DNA of 64,000 bases, taken from the NCBI RefSeq assembly GCF_009811555.1, contig NZ_BLIN01000005.1, forward strand, positions 372,001-436,000, in the 5' to 3' direction. Each line of letters begins with the position of its first letter. The stretch's first letter is position 1. Position numbers and translations under genes: made by a program. This stretch comes from Streptomyces caniferus. Lineage in GTDB: Bacteria; Actinomycetota; Actinomycetes; Streptomycetales; Streptomycetaceae. The notes beneath the pieces were generated by a model, which ran no database searches, was not told where the DNA came from, and saw only the letters and a list, made by a program, of their open reading frames with translations. Of the stretch, positions 53,604-62,554 are shown piece after piece.

Positions 53604-54455
53604 GTGAATCGACGAGAACTGGCCGGCTTCCTGCGCAGCAGGCGCGAGCGCATCACCCCCGCGGACGTGGGGCTGCCCGCCGGGCCGCGCCGCCGTACCC
53701 CGGGACTGCGTCGTGAGGAGGTGGCACAGCTGGCCTTCATCTCGACCGAGTACTACACGCGACTGGAGCAGGCCCGCGCACTCCACCCCTCCCGCGAGGT
53801 GCTGGCCCAACTTGCCCGCGCGCTGCGCCTGTCGGACACCGAGCGCGACCACCTCCACCGCCTCGCCGGCACTCCGCCCCCGCCTCCGCCGGGGCCTTCG
53901 CGGGAGGTACGGCAGAGCATCGTCGATCTGCTGCACCGGCTGCCGGGGTCCGCGGCGATCGTGATCTCGGCGACGTACGAGGTCATCGCCTGGAACGCGC
54001 TGGCCACCGCCCTGATGGAGGACTTCTCCGCCCTGTCGCGCCGGGACCGGAACTTCCTCCGCCGCGCCTTCCTCGGCCCGTACCGGCACGGCCGACGGCT
54101 GTACGGCGTCTCGGACGCGGACGAATTCGCCCGGACCTCGGCCCAGCACCTGCGCGCCGCCGCGGCGCGCTACCCCACCGACCCCGAGGTGACCGCTCTG
54201 GTCAAGGAACTCCTGGCCGGCAGCGAGGAGTTCAGCCGCATCTGGGCAGCCCATGACGTAGCCGCCCGCCCCACCCTCTGCAAGACGTTCGAGCACCCCC
54301 TCGTCGGCCCCGTCAGCGTCAACTGCGACACCCTGGACATCGCCGACCGCGATCAGCGCGTCATCATCTACACCGCGCCCCCCGGCTCGCCCTCGGAAGA
54401 GGCCCTACGACTCCTGTCAGTCATCGGCACACAGCGCATGGAGGTACCCGGCTGA
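53604..54455 (+). CDS. XRE-family regulator with MmyB-like ligand domain
   Basis: This 283-residue protein has an N-terminal HTH (about residues 5-80): LAGFLRSRRERITPADVGLP, RRTPGLRREEVAQLA and STEYYTRLEQARAL. A C-terminal MmyB-like domain (about 100-275) with YEVIAWNALATALM and a closing Arg-Val-Ile-Ile-Tyr-Thr-Ala-Pro-Pro-Gly-Ser-Pro-Ser-Glu-Glu segment follows. Members often bind fatty-acid-like ligands and regulate an adjacent divergent SDR gene, exactly the arrangement here. Translation starts at GTG 53604. Confidence 0.9.
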   Translation: MNRRELAGFLRSRRERITPADVGLPAGPRRRTPGLRREEVAQLAFISTEYYTRLEQARALHPSREVLAQLARALRLSDTERDHLHRLAGTPPPPPPGPSREVRQSIVDLLHRLPGSAAIVISATYEVIAWNALATALMEDFSALSRRDRNFLRRAFLGPYRHGRRLYGVSDADEFARTSAQHLRAAAARYPTDPEVTALVKELLAGSEEFSRIWAAHDVAARPTLCKTFEHPLVGPVSVNCDTLDIADRDQRVIIYTAPPGSPSEEALRLLSVIGTQRMEVPG

Positions 54456-54497
54456 CCTCCTCGACCTGACTGTTCCCCTCGGGAGCCGTCACGGCAT

Positions 54498-54773
54498 ATG
54501 GAGGGATTCCCTCGCGATGTACTGATCACGGCCAAAGCAGCCATCAACGCCATCAGCCTGCCCGATCTGGCCGCCGTGCGCGCGGATGCCGCCCTGTTCC
54601 AGCGGCTCTTTCGGGGTGTGCAAGCGCAGCGACGCATGGCAGGGCTGTTCGAACGGGGACTCCGGACTCGTGGCCGTACCGAACTCGACCTCGGTGACGT
54701 ACTGGGTGCTGTGGCCAGGCGGGCGGACAGAGAGCGAGACTCGGCAAAGAGCCGGGCCTGGTCGACAAGTTGA
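54498..54773 (+). pseudogene. Enoyl-CoA hydratase/isomerase, C-terminal fragment
   Basis: The 91-codon frame reads FPRDVLITAKAAINAISLPD, with AALFQRLFRGVQAQRRMAGL and RGRTELDLGDVLGA later. These are the C-terminal helices of crotonase-fold proteins. The catalytic core is absent, so this is a remnant. The last 20 codons are out of family. It lies in a gap of about 460 bases between the XRE and MarR genes. Confidence 0.55.
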
Positions 54774-54917
54774 GGCCTCACCCCGCGGAGCGCACAGTCG
54801 ACACCGCGCCGATGCAAGCTGACGATCTTCAGGCCGCTACAGCAAGGGGGGCACGATCTGTTCGGTGCGGTACGACCGGGCGATCTCCCCTGAGTCGCGG
54901 GACGGAGGCGAGGTCCG

Positions 54918-55394
54918 TCAGCCTGTGGGCGCGCCGATCTGGTTGCGTTCGAGCGCGGAGCGCAGCTTCACGAAGGCCTGGGCGGCGGCCGACGCCGAGG
55001 CACCGTCGAGAGTGCCTCCGATCAGTTCGGCCAGTTCCTCGGCGAAGGTCACCTCCGCCGCGTCGACGAGCCGCGTGCCGTCGTCGGTCAGGGCCAGCAG
55101 TGAGGACCGGCGGTCGGCCGGGTTCGGCTGCCGGATGGCCCATCCCTGCTTCTCCAGGCGGTCGACGCCCTTGCTGGTCGCTCCGATGCCGATGGCGAAC
55201 TCGGCGGCGAGGTCCGCCACGCGGGCCCCGGGGCGGTCGCGCAGGAAGCGCAGGAACTCGAACTGCGAGGTGACGATCCCGTGCCGTGCGCGGAGGCGGT
55301 CGTTCAGTGCGTTGTAGAGGCGCGTCTCGCACCGGACGAGGTCGGCGAAGAAGGCCGGCAGGTCGACCGCGGCCTCATGCGATGTATATTCCAC
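54918..55394 (-). CDS. MarR-family regulator
   Basis: This 158-residue winged-helix protein has FFADLVRCETRLYNALNDRL, VTSQFEFLRFLRDRPGARVADLAAEFA, and the wing segment RQPNPADRRSSLLALTDDG, all typical of MarR. The most downstream reasonable start is the GTG at 55394, which lies inside a perfect 18-bp palindrome; no other start in frame fits the domain better. It is divergent from the esterase gene and probably represses it. Confidence 0.85.
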   Translation of the reverse strand: MEYTSHEAAVDLPAFFADLVRCETRLYNALNDRLRARHGIVTSQFEFLRFLRDRPGARVADLAAEFAIGIGATSKGVDRLEKQGWAIRQPNPADRRSSLLALTDDGTRLVDAAEVTFAEELAELIGGTLDGASASAAAQAFVKLRSALERNQIGAPTG

Positions 55395-55402
55395 GGAATA
55401 TA
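55385..55402. promoter_or_regulatory. Perfect MarR-type operator palindrome
   Basis: TATATTCC-AC-GGAATATA is an uninterrupted perfect dyad in an otherwise GC-rich region. It overlaps the presumed start codon of the MarR gene and lies 35 bases before the esterase ATG. It fits MarR binding at both promoters. Confidence 0.75.
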
Positions 55403-55436
55403 GTGTACTGGAAGCTACTTCCGCGGGAGCACAGTC

Positions 55437-56360
55437 ATGAGCAAGGCACAGCGCGCTGAGATCGACGCAATGCTGCGGCAGCCGCAGCCCGAGGGGCCAC
55501 GGTCGGTCGAGGAGATACGAGCCGGCTTCCGGGCGTTGATGGCCCAGATGATCGTGCCCGACGCCATCCGCACCACGCAGACCACGCTCGGCAACCGACC
55601 CGCCCTCCATGTCGAGCCGGACAACGGGCCCCACGTCGGGACGATCCTGTATTTCCACGGCGGCGGCTGGGTGTTCGGCTCCCCCGAAACCGCCCTGCCG
55701 CTGACGGGACACCTCGTGGCCAAGACCGGCTTCGGGGCACACTCGCTGGACTACCGACTCGCCCCCGAGCACCCGTTCCCCGCCGCGGTCGAAGACACCC
55801 TGAGCGCCTACCGTGCCCTCCTCGACAGCGGCACAGACCCCTCGACCATCGCGTTCGCCGGCGACTCCGCCGGCGGCGGCCTCACCATCACCACCTGCCT
55901 CGCCGCCCGTGACGCGGGCCTCCCACTGCCCGCCGCCATCGTGGCGTTCTCCCCCGGCCTCGACGCCACCCGCACGGGCGAGAGCATGGACACCAAGGAA
56001 GGCATCGACCCGATCTTCACCCGCAAGGCCCTTGAACACACCGGGGCCATGTACCTCGCCGGAGCCGACCCCCACCAGCCCCTGCTCAGTCCGGCCGTCC
56101 ACGCAGACCTGACCGGCTTCCCCCCGATGCTGATCCAGGTGGGGACCAACGAGATCCTGCTGGACGACTCCACGCGCCTTGCCGCGCGTGCGAGGTCGGT
56201 CGGAGTGGACGTCATCCTGGACATCACCGCAGACGTGCCGCACGTGTTCCAGGCGTTCGCCGGCGTACTGGACGAGGCAGACGAGGCACTGGACCGCGCG
56301 GCCCTCTTCCTCAGCCAGCGCATACGCGCTGCGGGCACGGCGCACACCTCAGCAGAGTAG
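55437..56360 (+). CDS. HSL-type alpha/beta hydrolase (esterase/lipase)
   Basis: This 307-residue protein belongs to the hormone-sensitive-lipase group. It has the oxyanion motif HGGGW at residues 74-78, the nucleophile elbow GDSAGG with Ser144, an acid candidate in the GTNEILLDDS segment and the catalytic His in VPHVFQ. DYRLAPEHPFPAAVED is also diagnostic. It hydrolyses short-chain esters. The ATG is divergent from the MarR gene, and the palindrome lies between. Confidence 0.92.
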   Translation: MSKAQRAEIDAMLRQPQPEGPRSVEEIRAGFRALMAQMIVPDAIRTTQTTLGNRPALHVEPDNGPHVGTILYFHGGGWVFGSPETALPLTGHLVAKTGFGAHSLDYRLAPEHPFPAAVEDTLSAYRALLDSGTDPSTIAFAGDSAGGGLTITTCLAARDAGLPLPAAIVAFSPGLDATRTGESMDTKEGIDPIFTRKALEHTGAMYLAGADPHQPLLSPAVHADLTGFPPMLIQVGTNEILLDDSTRLAARARSVGVDVILDITADVPHVFQAFAGVLDEADEALDRAALFLSQRIRAAGTAHTSAE

Positions 56361-56496
56361 GCCCCGCCGCGGCCCTCGGGCCGGCGCTTCGCCTCGGGCC
56401 TTGTTCGCCAACGCCTTGACGCGGCTACGTCTACCTCAGCACGGTCACTGCAGCAGCCCTCGCGATCTGGCTCCGCACATGACCGCGCTTTCGGCG

Positions 56497-56670
56497 TCAG
56501 CTCACCGACGCGCCGGGAGCCAGCGCCAAGCCAGAAGCCGCGAAGAAGGCTTCAAGGCTGATGACTCCGCAGCCGGTGCCGTCGTCCCATTCGACCAGGA
56601 ACTCCGAGAGGCCCTCGTTCCAGGAGTCCGGTGTGTCGATGTCGCGGAGCTGTGAGCCAGACCTACTCAC
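56497..56670 (-). CDS. Possible small hypothetical protein
   Basis: A 57-codon frame ending at 56497 has a natural-looking composition, with IDTPDSWNEGLSEFLVEWDD followed by a GCGVISLEAFFAASG helix. It starts at a GTG without an obvious ribosome-binding site. No family is recognised; it may be a remnant. Confidence 0.35.
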   Translation of the reverse strand: MSRSGSQLRDIDTPDSWNEGLSEFLVEWDDGTGCGVISLEAFFAASGLALAPGASVS

Positions 56671-56751
56671 GCCCCTGACTCGGCCTCGGAGTCGGAGGCT
56701 CCTACGGTGGTGACACGACCCCATCTGTCAAGCATGGAACAAAGGAGCCCC

Positions 56752-57537
56752 GTGTCCACTCCCTCGGGCGCACATCATGCCGGTCTCCACTACACCGATC
56801 AGGGAAGCGGCCCGCCAGTGGTCCTGGTCCACGGGGTGGCCGGCGGCATCGATACCAGCTGGGGGAACCTGCTGGAGCTGCTCGCCGAGCACCATCGCGT
56901 CATTGCGGTCGACAACCCAGGCTCAGGCAACAGTCCGCTTCCCGACGGCCCCCTGCAGCTGGACACCATCGCCGACAGCATCGCTCTGACGGCGGAGCGC
57001 GCCGGTCTTGAGCACTACACCGTTGTGGGCTACTCGATGGGCAGCGCCATCGCCGTGCGCCACGCCATCCGCTATCCCCACCGCGTGGCGGCGCTCGCTC
57101 TTATCGCCGGCTTCGCCTGCCCCGACCCCCGCCTACGCCTGGCTCTCCACACCTGGCGCGACCTGCTGGACGCCGACGCACGGCTCCTCGGGCGCTACCT
57201 TCTGCAACAGTCATGCGGCCCGGCCCCCCTGGCCCAGCTGGACCATGCGGATATCGACCGCCTCGCGGAGAGGACGGCCGCCGGGCTGCCGCCCGGCACA
57301 CGACGGCACATCGACCTCGCACTGAGCGTCGACGTCCGTGACGACCTCCCACATGTCAATGCGCCCGCTCTCGTCATCGCCGCGGCCGAAGACCTCCTCG
57401 TCACCCCCAGCCACTCCGACGTTCTCGCCCAAGGCATCAAAGACAGCCGCCTCATCCAAGTACTGGCCGGCCACGACGCTCCGGCAGAACAGCCGATGGC
57501 CATCTCGGCACACATCCACGCTCTCACCCACCGATGA
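56752..57537 (+). CDS. Alpha/beta hydrolase
   Basis: This 261-residue protein has VVLVHGVAGGIDTSWGNL (oxyanion turn), VIAVDNPGSGNSP, the nucleophile elbow VVGYSMGS, an acid in AAEDLLVTP and a terminal His in AGHDAP. Size and motifs fit the haloalkane dehalogenase/esterase-like single-domain hydrolases. The GTG at 56752 is preferred because AAAGGAG lies five bases before; the longer frame begins at 56707. It stands alone. Confidence 0.88.
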   Translation: MSTPSGAHHAGLHYTDQGSGPPVVLVHGVAGGIDTSWGNLLELLAEHHRVIAVDNPGSGNSPLPDGPLQLDTIADSIALTAERAGLEHYTVVGYSMGSAIAVRHAIRYPHRVAALALIAGFACPDPRLRLALHTWRDLLDADARLLGRYLLQQSCGPAPLAQLDHADIDRLAERTAAGLPPGTRRHIDLALSVDVRDDLPHVNAPALVIAAAEDLLVTPSHSDVLAQGIKDSRLIQVLAGHDAPAEQPMAISAHIHALTHR

Positions 57538-58029
57538 CCAAACGCCCTGCCACTGGGGCGTTGAAGGTATGGAGGGGGTAGGGCCTGGTCAGCCGTCATT
57601 GACGGGTGACCGAGATCCTGAACGGGCTGTCCGACGCGTGCACTTGGGACGGCTAGTACTGTGACGGCTCACCTCCACTCAGGCGAGGTGAGCATCAGGA
57701 CGATGCAGTGGTCACGGCGAGTTCTTTAGCCAGGTGCCGGGTGCAAACGCTGCGGTTCGGTAGTGCGTCACGGCCGCACGATACGCCGTCAACGCCGGAG
57801 CAACTGCTGCTCCGGCCGCTTCAGCTGGTTCGTCGGGGTTGGGATGGCTACGGCGGCTGCCTCGGTTCGGCAGGGTGTGCACAGGTCCCGCCCCCGATGG
57901 CAGGACCGACTACGCAGTGTCTCTTTGATCACCAGCCGCCTCCCTGAGCCCCCAACCCCGACCCCGCACCACGCCAGCCGGTCGGAAACCGGGTGCGGAC
58001 TGACCGTGCCCTGGTGTGTGATCGGGGGT
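57538..58029. other. Intergenic stretch, no supported gene except a hairpin
   Basis: About 490 bases carry no recognised gene. A long frame fused upstream of the next GNAT gene is not family-like. The one clear structure is the hairpin at 57667. Confidence 0.4.
57667..57693. terminator. Hairpin with perfect nine-base stem
   Basis: GCTCACCTC and GAGGTGAGC enclose a nine-base loop. It lies 130 bases after the hydrolase stop and 340 before the GNAT gene. It could terminate the hydrolase transcript or belong to a lost mobile element. Confidence 0.45.
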
Positions 58030-58896
58030 ATGGCGATTACGTTGGGCAAGCCGGGAGTCGACAGGCTGAGCGAGGCTGCGCGCGTGCTGCGGGAGTGGCA
58101 GAACGACGGGGCGCCGATGCAGCTGCATCCGGGCGATCTGGGCTGGTTCTGGCGGTTCGGAGCAGAGGCGACGGCCGCGGCGGTCAGAGCGTGGAGCAGG
58201 GACGGACAGGTTCTCGCCGTCGGGCTGCTGGACAGTCCCGGGCTGTTGCGGCTGGCGATCGCGCCGGCCGCTCAGCGGGACGAGGAGTTGGCGCAGCAGT
58301 TGGTCGAAGACATGACCGCGCCGGAGCGCGGGGTGCTGCCCGAGGGGAAGGTGAACATCGATGCGCCGATGGGTGCATTGGTCCATGAGCTGCTGTCCGC
58401 GAACGGCTGGAACACAGACGAGCCGTGGACGCCGCTGCAACGCGACCTCACGGACCCGGTGGAGGACCCCGGCGTGCGGATCGAGGTGATCGGCCCGGAG
58501 CTGGCACACGCGCGGAGCGCCGTACAGCGGGCATCGTTCGACGGGTCGACGTTCGCGGACGAGCACTGGCACGCGATGGCGGCCGGATCGCCGTACGCCG
58601 ACGCCCGGTGTCTGGTCGCTTACGACGACCAGAGCAACGCGGTGGCGACGGTGACGGTGTGGTCGGCCGGTCCGGGTAGGCCCGGGTTGCTCGAACCGAT
58701 GGGCGTACATCGGGAACATCGCGGTCATGGCTACGGCAAGGCGATTACCGTCGCCGCAGCGGCCGCGCTCCGGGAGCTGGGCTCGTCGAGCGCGCTCGTC
58801 TGCACCCCGAGCTCCAATGTCGGCGCCGTCGCTACCTACCGGTCAGCCGGCTTCCAGCAACGCCCCGAGGTCCGGGACAAATGCCGGGACGCCTAA
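58030..58896 (+). CDS. GNAT-family N-acetyltransferase, tandem-domain type
   Basis: This 288-residue protein has a divergent N-terminal GNAT-like half (about 1-145) and a canonical C-terminal half (about 150-285). The acetyl-CoA motif is in VHREHRGHGYGKAITVAAAA, followed by VCTPSSNVGAVATYRSAGF. The ATG at 58030 has GGGGG just before. The substrate is unknown. An IS5-type remnant follows directly. Confidence 0.8.
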   Translation: MAITLGKPGVDRLSEAARVLREWQNDGAPMQLHPGDLGWFWRFGAEATAAAVRAWSRDGQVLAVGLLDSPGLLRLAIAPAAQRDEELAQQLVEDMTAPERGVLPEGKVNIDAPMGALVHELLSANGWNTDEPWTPLQRDLTDPVEDPGVRIEVIGPELAHARSAVQRASFDGSTFADEHWHAMAAGSPYADARCLVAYDDQSNAVATVTVWSAGPGRPGLLEPMGVHREHRGHGYGKAITVAAAAALRELGSSSALVCTPSSNVGAVATYRSAGFQQRPEVRDKCRDA

Positions 58897-58996
58897 GGCC
58901 CTGTCTTGGTGTCGCTCTTCTCTGGGATCACGTGCCGGATGCCACGTCGTCGCAGGTAGGTGTCGACCAGGTACAGCGCGGCGGCCATCGTCGACA
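58897..58996 (-). mobile_element. IS5-type transposase remnant (DDE domain part)
   Basis: Minus-strand translation gives YLRRRGIRHVIPEKSDTKTG, the conserved strand of IS5-type transposases that precedes a Gly-Ser-X-Gly-Gly-Arg-Pro block. The following block is missing, and the fragment ends at the stop of the GNAT gene. The rest of the stretch to 59272 holds no supported gene. Confidence 0.6.
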
Positions 58997-59272
58997 AGGT
59001 CCGGCCCCGGCCGCGCAGCAGGCCGCGTCATCGCTCACGTTCGGCAGCCGACGCATCGGCATACACAGAGGGCGGGCGCACATTGACCACAACCTCGCCG
59101 GGTGGGCGGACGATGCCGGCGCTTCGATCGAACACCCGGCGAGGGCCATGTCAACGCCTGCCGCTTTCAGCGAGGCGATCTGAGACTTCGGGTATCTCGC
59201 TCAACCGGCCGGGGGGCCTCGCTCGTAACGGACCCGCGTCACGAGCCCGATCGGTGGCCACTCCGAAGAAGC

Positions 59273-60292
59273 TCAGTGGGCCCTGTAGCGGGTGGCGAGT
59301 GCGTGGAACGCTTGCTTCGGTTCCCAGGGCATGTCGGGGTAGGCGCGCTGGTCGGCGGGATAGCCGCTCTGCTCGTCCAGGATTTTGACGATGCCGTAGG
59401 AGGCGAGGTCCTCGTCCGGTCCGGATGTCCGGTGGGGTGTGCTGAAACCGGCGAAGCTGAACCAGAAGACGGAATCGACGCCCTGCCCCTCGAAGACGGT
59501 CATGAGATCGTCGAGGTAGCGGACCTGCTCGCCCTCGTCGCGCACCAGGCCGGGTTTGAGGGTGACGCCGTCGGCCTCCCTCGCCATGTACCAGCCGGCG
59601 CCGCCGTGCTCTCCCGCTCCCCGGTAGGTGCAGCAGCCGGCCTCCATGATGGCGACGGGCTTGCCGCGGTCGCATTCCTTGCGCAGGTCGGTGCGGTAGG
59701 TGGCTGCGTTGCGCAGGCTACGGAAGGCGTCCAGGCCGACGATGTCGAACGGGGCCCAGTCCACGCCGTCCAGAGGGCAGGAGGCATAGCTCAGGCGGCC
59801 GCCGAAGAGGGGCCGTACGGCGTCGACGACCTCCCCCAGGAAGGCGTTGACCTTGTCGGGGATGCCCTGGAGCGCGGCTTCGCGGCCGGGGCCCGCCAGG
59901 ACCGGAATACGCTCGTTCAGTGTGTCCCCGGGCAGGTAGCCACGGGCGAACACGCTGAGTTCGCAGCCAGTGACGAGGACGACCTCGGCACCGTCGCGCC
60001 GCAGTCGCTCCGCCCGCTCGGCGCAGTCGGTGAACAGCGGCAGCATCTCGGCGTTCGACAGCTCGCAGGGAAACGGTGAGAACCAGACCTCCAGGCCCGC
60101 GTCCGCCGCGGACCGCGCCGTGGTCTCGATACGGTCCGGATCGCCGCCGGTGATACGGACAGCGGTGCAGTGCAGATCCTCCGCGACGACCCGCATGTCC
60201 CGTTCGACGTCCCGAACGTCGAAGACGGGGCGCGACGTGTCGCCGTTGGGAAAGGTGCCGGTGTCGTAATGGATGCCCTTGCCGCGCAACAT
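59273..60292 (-). CDS. Predicted TIM-barrel (glycoside-hydrolase-like) protein
   Basis: This 339-residue soluble protein begins GKGIHYDTGTFPNG and shows alternating strand/helix segments typical of a (beta/alpha)8 barrel. Examples are VRITGGDPDRIE, GLEVWFSPFPCEL, EVVLVTGCELSVFARG, FDIVGLDAFRS, KPVAIMEAGCCTYRG and DSVFWFSFAGF. Glu in the CELSVF and IMEAGC strands lies where retaining glycosidases keep their acid/base and nucleophile. This is a structural inference; some homologues carry names such as abortive-infection protein without support. It stands alone. Confidence 0.65.
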   Translation of the reverse strand: MLRGKGIHYDTGTFPNGDTSRPVFDVRDVERDMRVVAEDLHCTAVRITGGDPDRIETTARSAADAGLEVWFSPFPCELSNAEMLPLFTDCAERAERLRRDGAEVVLVTGCELSVFARGYLPGDTLNERIPVLAGPGREAALQGIPDKVNAFLGEVVDAVRPLFGGRLSYASCPLDGVDWAPFDIVGLDAFRSLRNAATYRTDLRKECDRGKPVAIMEAGCCTYRGAGEHGGAGWYMAREADGVTLKPGLVRDEGEQVRYLDDLMTVFEGQGVDSVFWFSFAGFSTPHRTSGPDEDLASYGIVKILDEQSGYPADQRAYPDMPWEPKQAFHALATRYRAH

Positions 60293-60459
60293 GACGAATG
60301 CCTCCGGTGGGGTGACGGTGTCTGCCGTACGGTGTCATCGTCCAAGTTGCCGCTGCGTCAGCGTCAAGGCCGCACCGTGGCGGGGCCTGTCGAGCTGAGG
60401 AGCCGACTGACCAGCTCCTGGTTCCTGCCCAGTTAACGACAGCACGTACTGCCATGACC

Positions 60460-60660
60460 ATGACCGCCTTCACTGGCGCCCATGTCTTCGACGGGGAGAG
60501 CCGCTGGACACCGCCACCGTCGTTGTGAACGGCGCGCGGATCGTCCAGGTCGGCGGCGAGGTGCCCCCGGGCGACGAGGTCGTCGACGGGTCCGGGGCGA
60601 CGCTGCTTCTGGGCCCGATCGAAGCGCATTCGCATCCTGCGGAATGGCTTTTGCTCCGAT
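60460..60660 (+). pseudogene. Amidohydrolase N-terminal fragment with frameshift
   Basis: From the ATG at 60460 the frame reads MTAFTGAHVFDGESR. After a one-base slip near 60503 it continues LDTATVVVNGARIVQVGGEV, then GSGATLLLGPIEAHSHP. This is the start of a metal-dependent amidohydrolase up to the His-X-His metal ligands. The catalytic barrel is missing. It is a decayed gene start. Confidence 0.65.
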
Positions 60661-60762
60661 GCGCCTGACCAGCCCCGCTGTAGGGGAGCCAGCGGCCGTC
60701 TCGTCGTCACGCGCGACGCCATGCCGCACCGAGGTAGTGAGTCTTTTCCCGGTTGCGTCGGG

Positions 60763-61416
60763 TCAGTTCGTCTTCTGCTCCGGCGGCCCATCCGCGCCGT
60801 ACAGCTTTGCCGAGGCGTCCACATGGGCCAGCCTGCGCAGTGCGTTGAACACCGCCTCACCCAGTACGGTTCCGATCACCACACTCTCCACCATGTCCTC
60901 GACCGACACCCGCCGGTCCACGTACCCGAGGTCGGCGCGGGCGACCTGCTCGGCGGCGTCGGCGTAGTCGTCGAGCACCTCGACGAACGCCCCGTGTCCC
61001 AACCGGGCCATGGAGGCAAGGGCCATGGACAGGTCGGCCGCGGCGGGGTCCGAGTCGTGCGTCCGCCACCCACGCCGGGAGACGAGGTCGGCGACGACCG
61101 CCTGGGCGGCCGCCGACTCGGTGTCGTCGTGTTCGACGCCTACGTTGCCGAGGCGGTCCGCGGCGGCACCGAGCACTTTGTGCAGTGGACGCACCGGATC
61201 GTCGATGGCGGTCAGTACGTCCGCGATCTCGGCCACCTTCATGCCGCCCACATCGAGCAGGGCGCGGATGAGCCGCAGCCGGCGCTCGTGCGCCTCGCCG
61301 TAGGTCGCTTGATTCGGGCTGGTCAACTCGCCAGGAGGCATCAGCCCTTCGCGGACGTAGTACTTGATCGTCGGCACCGGCACTCCGGTTGTTCGGCTCA
61401 ACTCTCCGATTCGCAC
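60763..61416 (-). CDS. MerR-family regulator
   Basis: This 217-residue protein has an N-terminal MerR HTH: MRIGELSRTTGVPVPTIKYY and VREGLMPPGELTSPNQATYG with ERRLRLIRALLDVGGMKVAEI. A longer helical effector part with no conserved metal cysteines follows. It is divergent from the membrane-protein/ABA4-like operon, and palindromes lie between, so it probably regulates that operon. Confidence 0.9.
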   Translation of the reverse strand: MRIGELSRTTGVPVPTIKYYVREGLMPPGELTSPNQATYGEAHERRLRLIRALLDVGGMKVAEIADVLTAIDDPVRPLHKVLGAAADRLGNVGVEHDDTESAAAQAVVADLVSRRGWRTHDSDPAAADLSMALASMARLGHGAFVEVLDDYADAAEQVARADLGYVDRRVSVEDMVESVVIGTVLGEAVFNALRRLAHVDASAKLYGADGPPEQKTN

Positions 61417-61485
61417 TGCCGGTTCACCCCTTGACCTTCGTCCTGCTCGCCGAGCCGGCCCTTGCCAGCTTCGCCTCCCATCATA

Positions 61486-61523
61486 GATAGTTGGGCTATC
61501 AGATAGCAGATAGTACTGCTATC
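61486..61523. promoter_or_regulatory. Two operator-like dyads between MerR and the membrane operon
   Basis: GATAG-TTGGG-CTATC (61486-61500) and GATAGCAG-ATAGTA-CTGCTATC (61502-61523) lie back to back in an A/T-rich patch. The second has perfect eight-base arms. Tandem dyads of this kind suit a MerR-family promoter, although the typical 19-base spacer was not verified. Confidence 0.65.
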
Positions 61524-61540
61524 CATGAGGGGGTTCATCT

Positions 61541-62554
61541 ATGTCTTCGTTACTTCCGTCTTCGTGGTCCGAGCCGTCGTGGTGGCCGTCGGCTCCATGG
61601 CGGTCGTGGCATCGGCCGCTGGTGCTGTGCTCGGCGGCAATGGTGGTGGTGGCGGTCGTATCGGCCGTGGGACTCGTCGCCGACGACCGCGTGCTGGTCG
61701 GCGCGCCGATCTGGTTCAAGCCGTTCAAGTTCTCGGTCTCCTTCGTGGCCTACTGCCTCTCCCTGGCCTGGATGCTTTCGCTTCTCCCCCGAGGTCGACG
61801 CGTGGGCTGGTGGGCGGGGACGGTCGTCGCACTGGCCAGCCTCGTCGAGATGGTGATCATCGCCGGGCAGGCGATGCGCGGGAAGCGCAGTCACTTCAAC
61901 CACGAAACGCCCTTCGACGAGGCGCTGTTCAACGCGATGGCCATCACGGTCGTCATCCTGTGGCTCGGCACGCTCGCCGTCGCCGTGCTGTTGCTCCGCG
62001 CCCGAATCGCCGACCGCGCGTCCGCCTGGGCCATGCGCTCGGGCATCTTCCTGGCGCTGGCCGGGGCCGCCGTCGGATTCCTGATGACACAGCCCGCGCC
62101 GGGGCAGCGGCGCGGCGTCTCCAAGGTGGTCGGCGCGCACAGCGTAGGCGTGCCGGACGGCGGTCCCTCCATGCCGCTGACCGGCTGGTCGACGACCGGC
62201 GGAGATCTGCGGATCCCGCACTTCGTCGGCATGCATGCACTGCAACTCCTGCCGCTGCTGGTCATGGTGCTGACCGCCCTCGCACCGCGCTTCGCCCGCC
62301 TTGCCGACGGCCGGATACGGTTGCGCCTGGTGCTGCTCGCCTCGGGCGGGTACGCCGCCACCTTCGCCCTGGTCCTCTGGCAGGCGCTGCGGGGTCAGCC
62401 GCTGCTCCAGCCGGACGCCGTGACGCTGACGGTGGCCGGCCTGGTCCTGGCGGCCGTCACTCTCGGGACGTACGGATCCCTGAGAATTCCAACTCCCCTT
62501 GCGGGCAAGACAACTGCTGAAGACGTCAACGCCTCGAAGGAACTGGCGTCATGA
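61541..62554 (+). CDS. Polytopic membrane protein, MerR-controlled operon gene 1
   Basis: This 337-residue protein has about eight membrane helices and loops with IWFKPFKFSVSF and FVGMHALQLLPLL. The HFVGMHALQ segment with conserved His is frequent in an uncharacterised actinobacterial membrane-protein family. GAGGGGG lies seven bases before the ATG. Its stop overlaps the ATG of the next gene by four bases. Function is unknown. Confidence 0.75.
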   Translation: MSSLLPSSWSEPSWWPSAPWRSWHRPLVLCSAAMVVVAVVSAVGLVADDRVLVGAPIWFKPFKFSVSFVAYCLSLAWMLSLLPRGRRVGWWAGTVVALASLVEMVIIAGQAMRGKRSHFNHETPFDEALFNAMAITVVILWLGTLAVAVLLLRARIADRASAWAMRSGIFLALAGAAVGFLMTQPAPGQRRGVSKVVGAHSVGVPDGGPSMPLTGWSTTGGDLRIPHFVGMHALQLLPLLVMVLTALAPRFARLADGRIRLRLVLLASGGYAATFALVLWQALRGQPLLQPDAVTLTVAGLVLAAVTLGTYGSLRIPTPLAGKTTAEDVNASKELAS

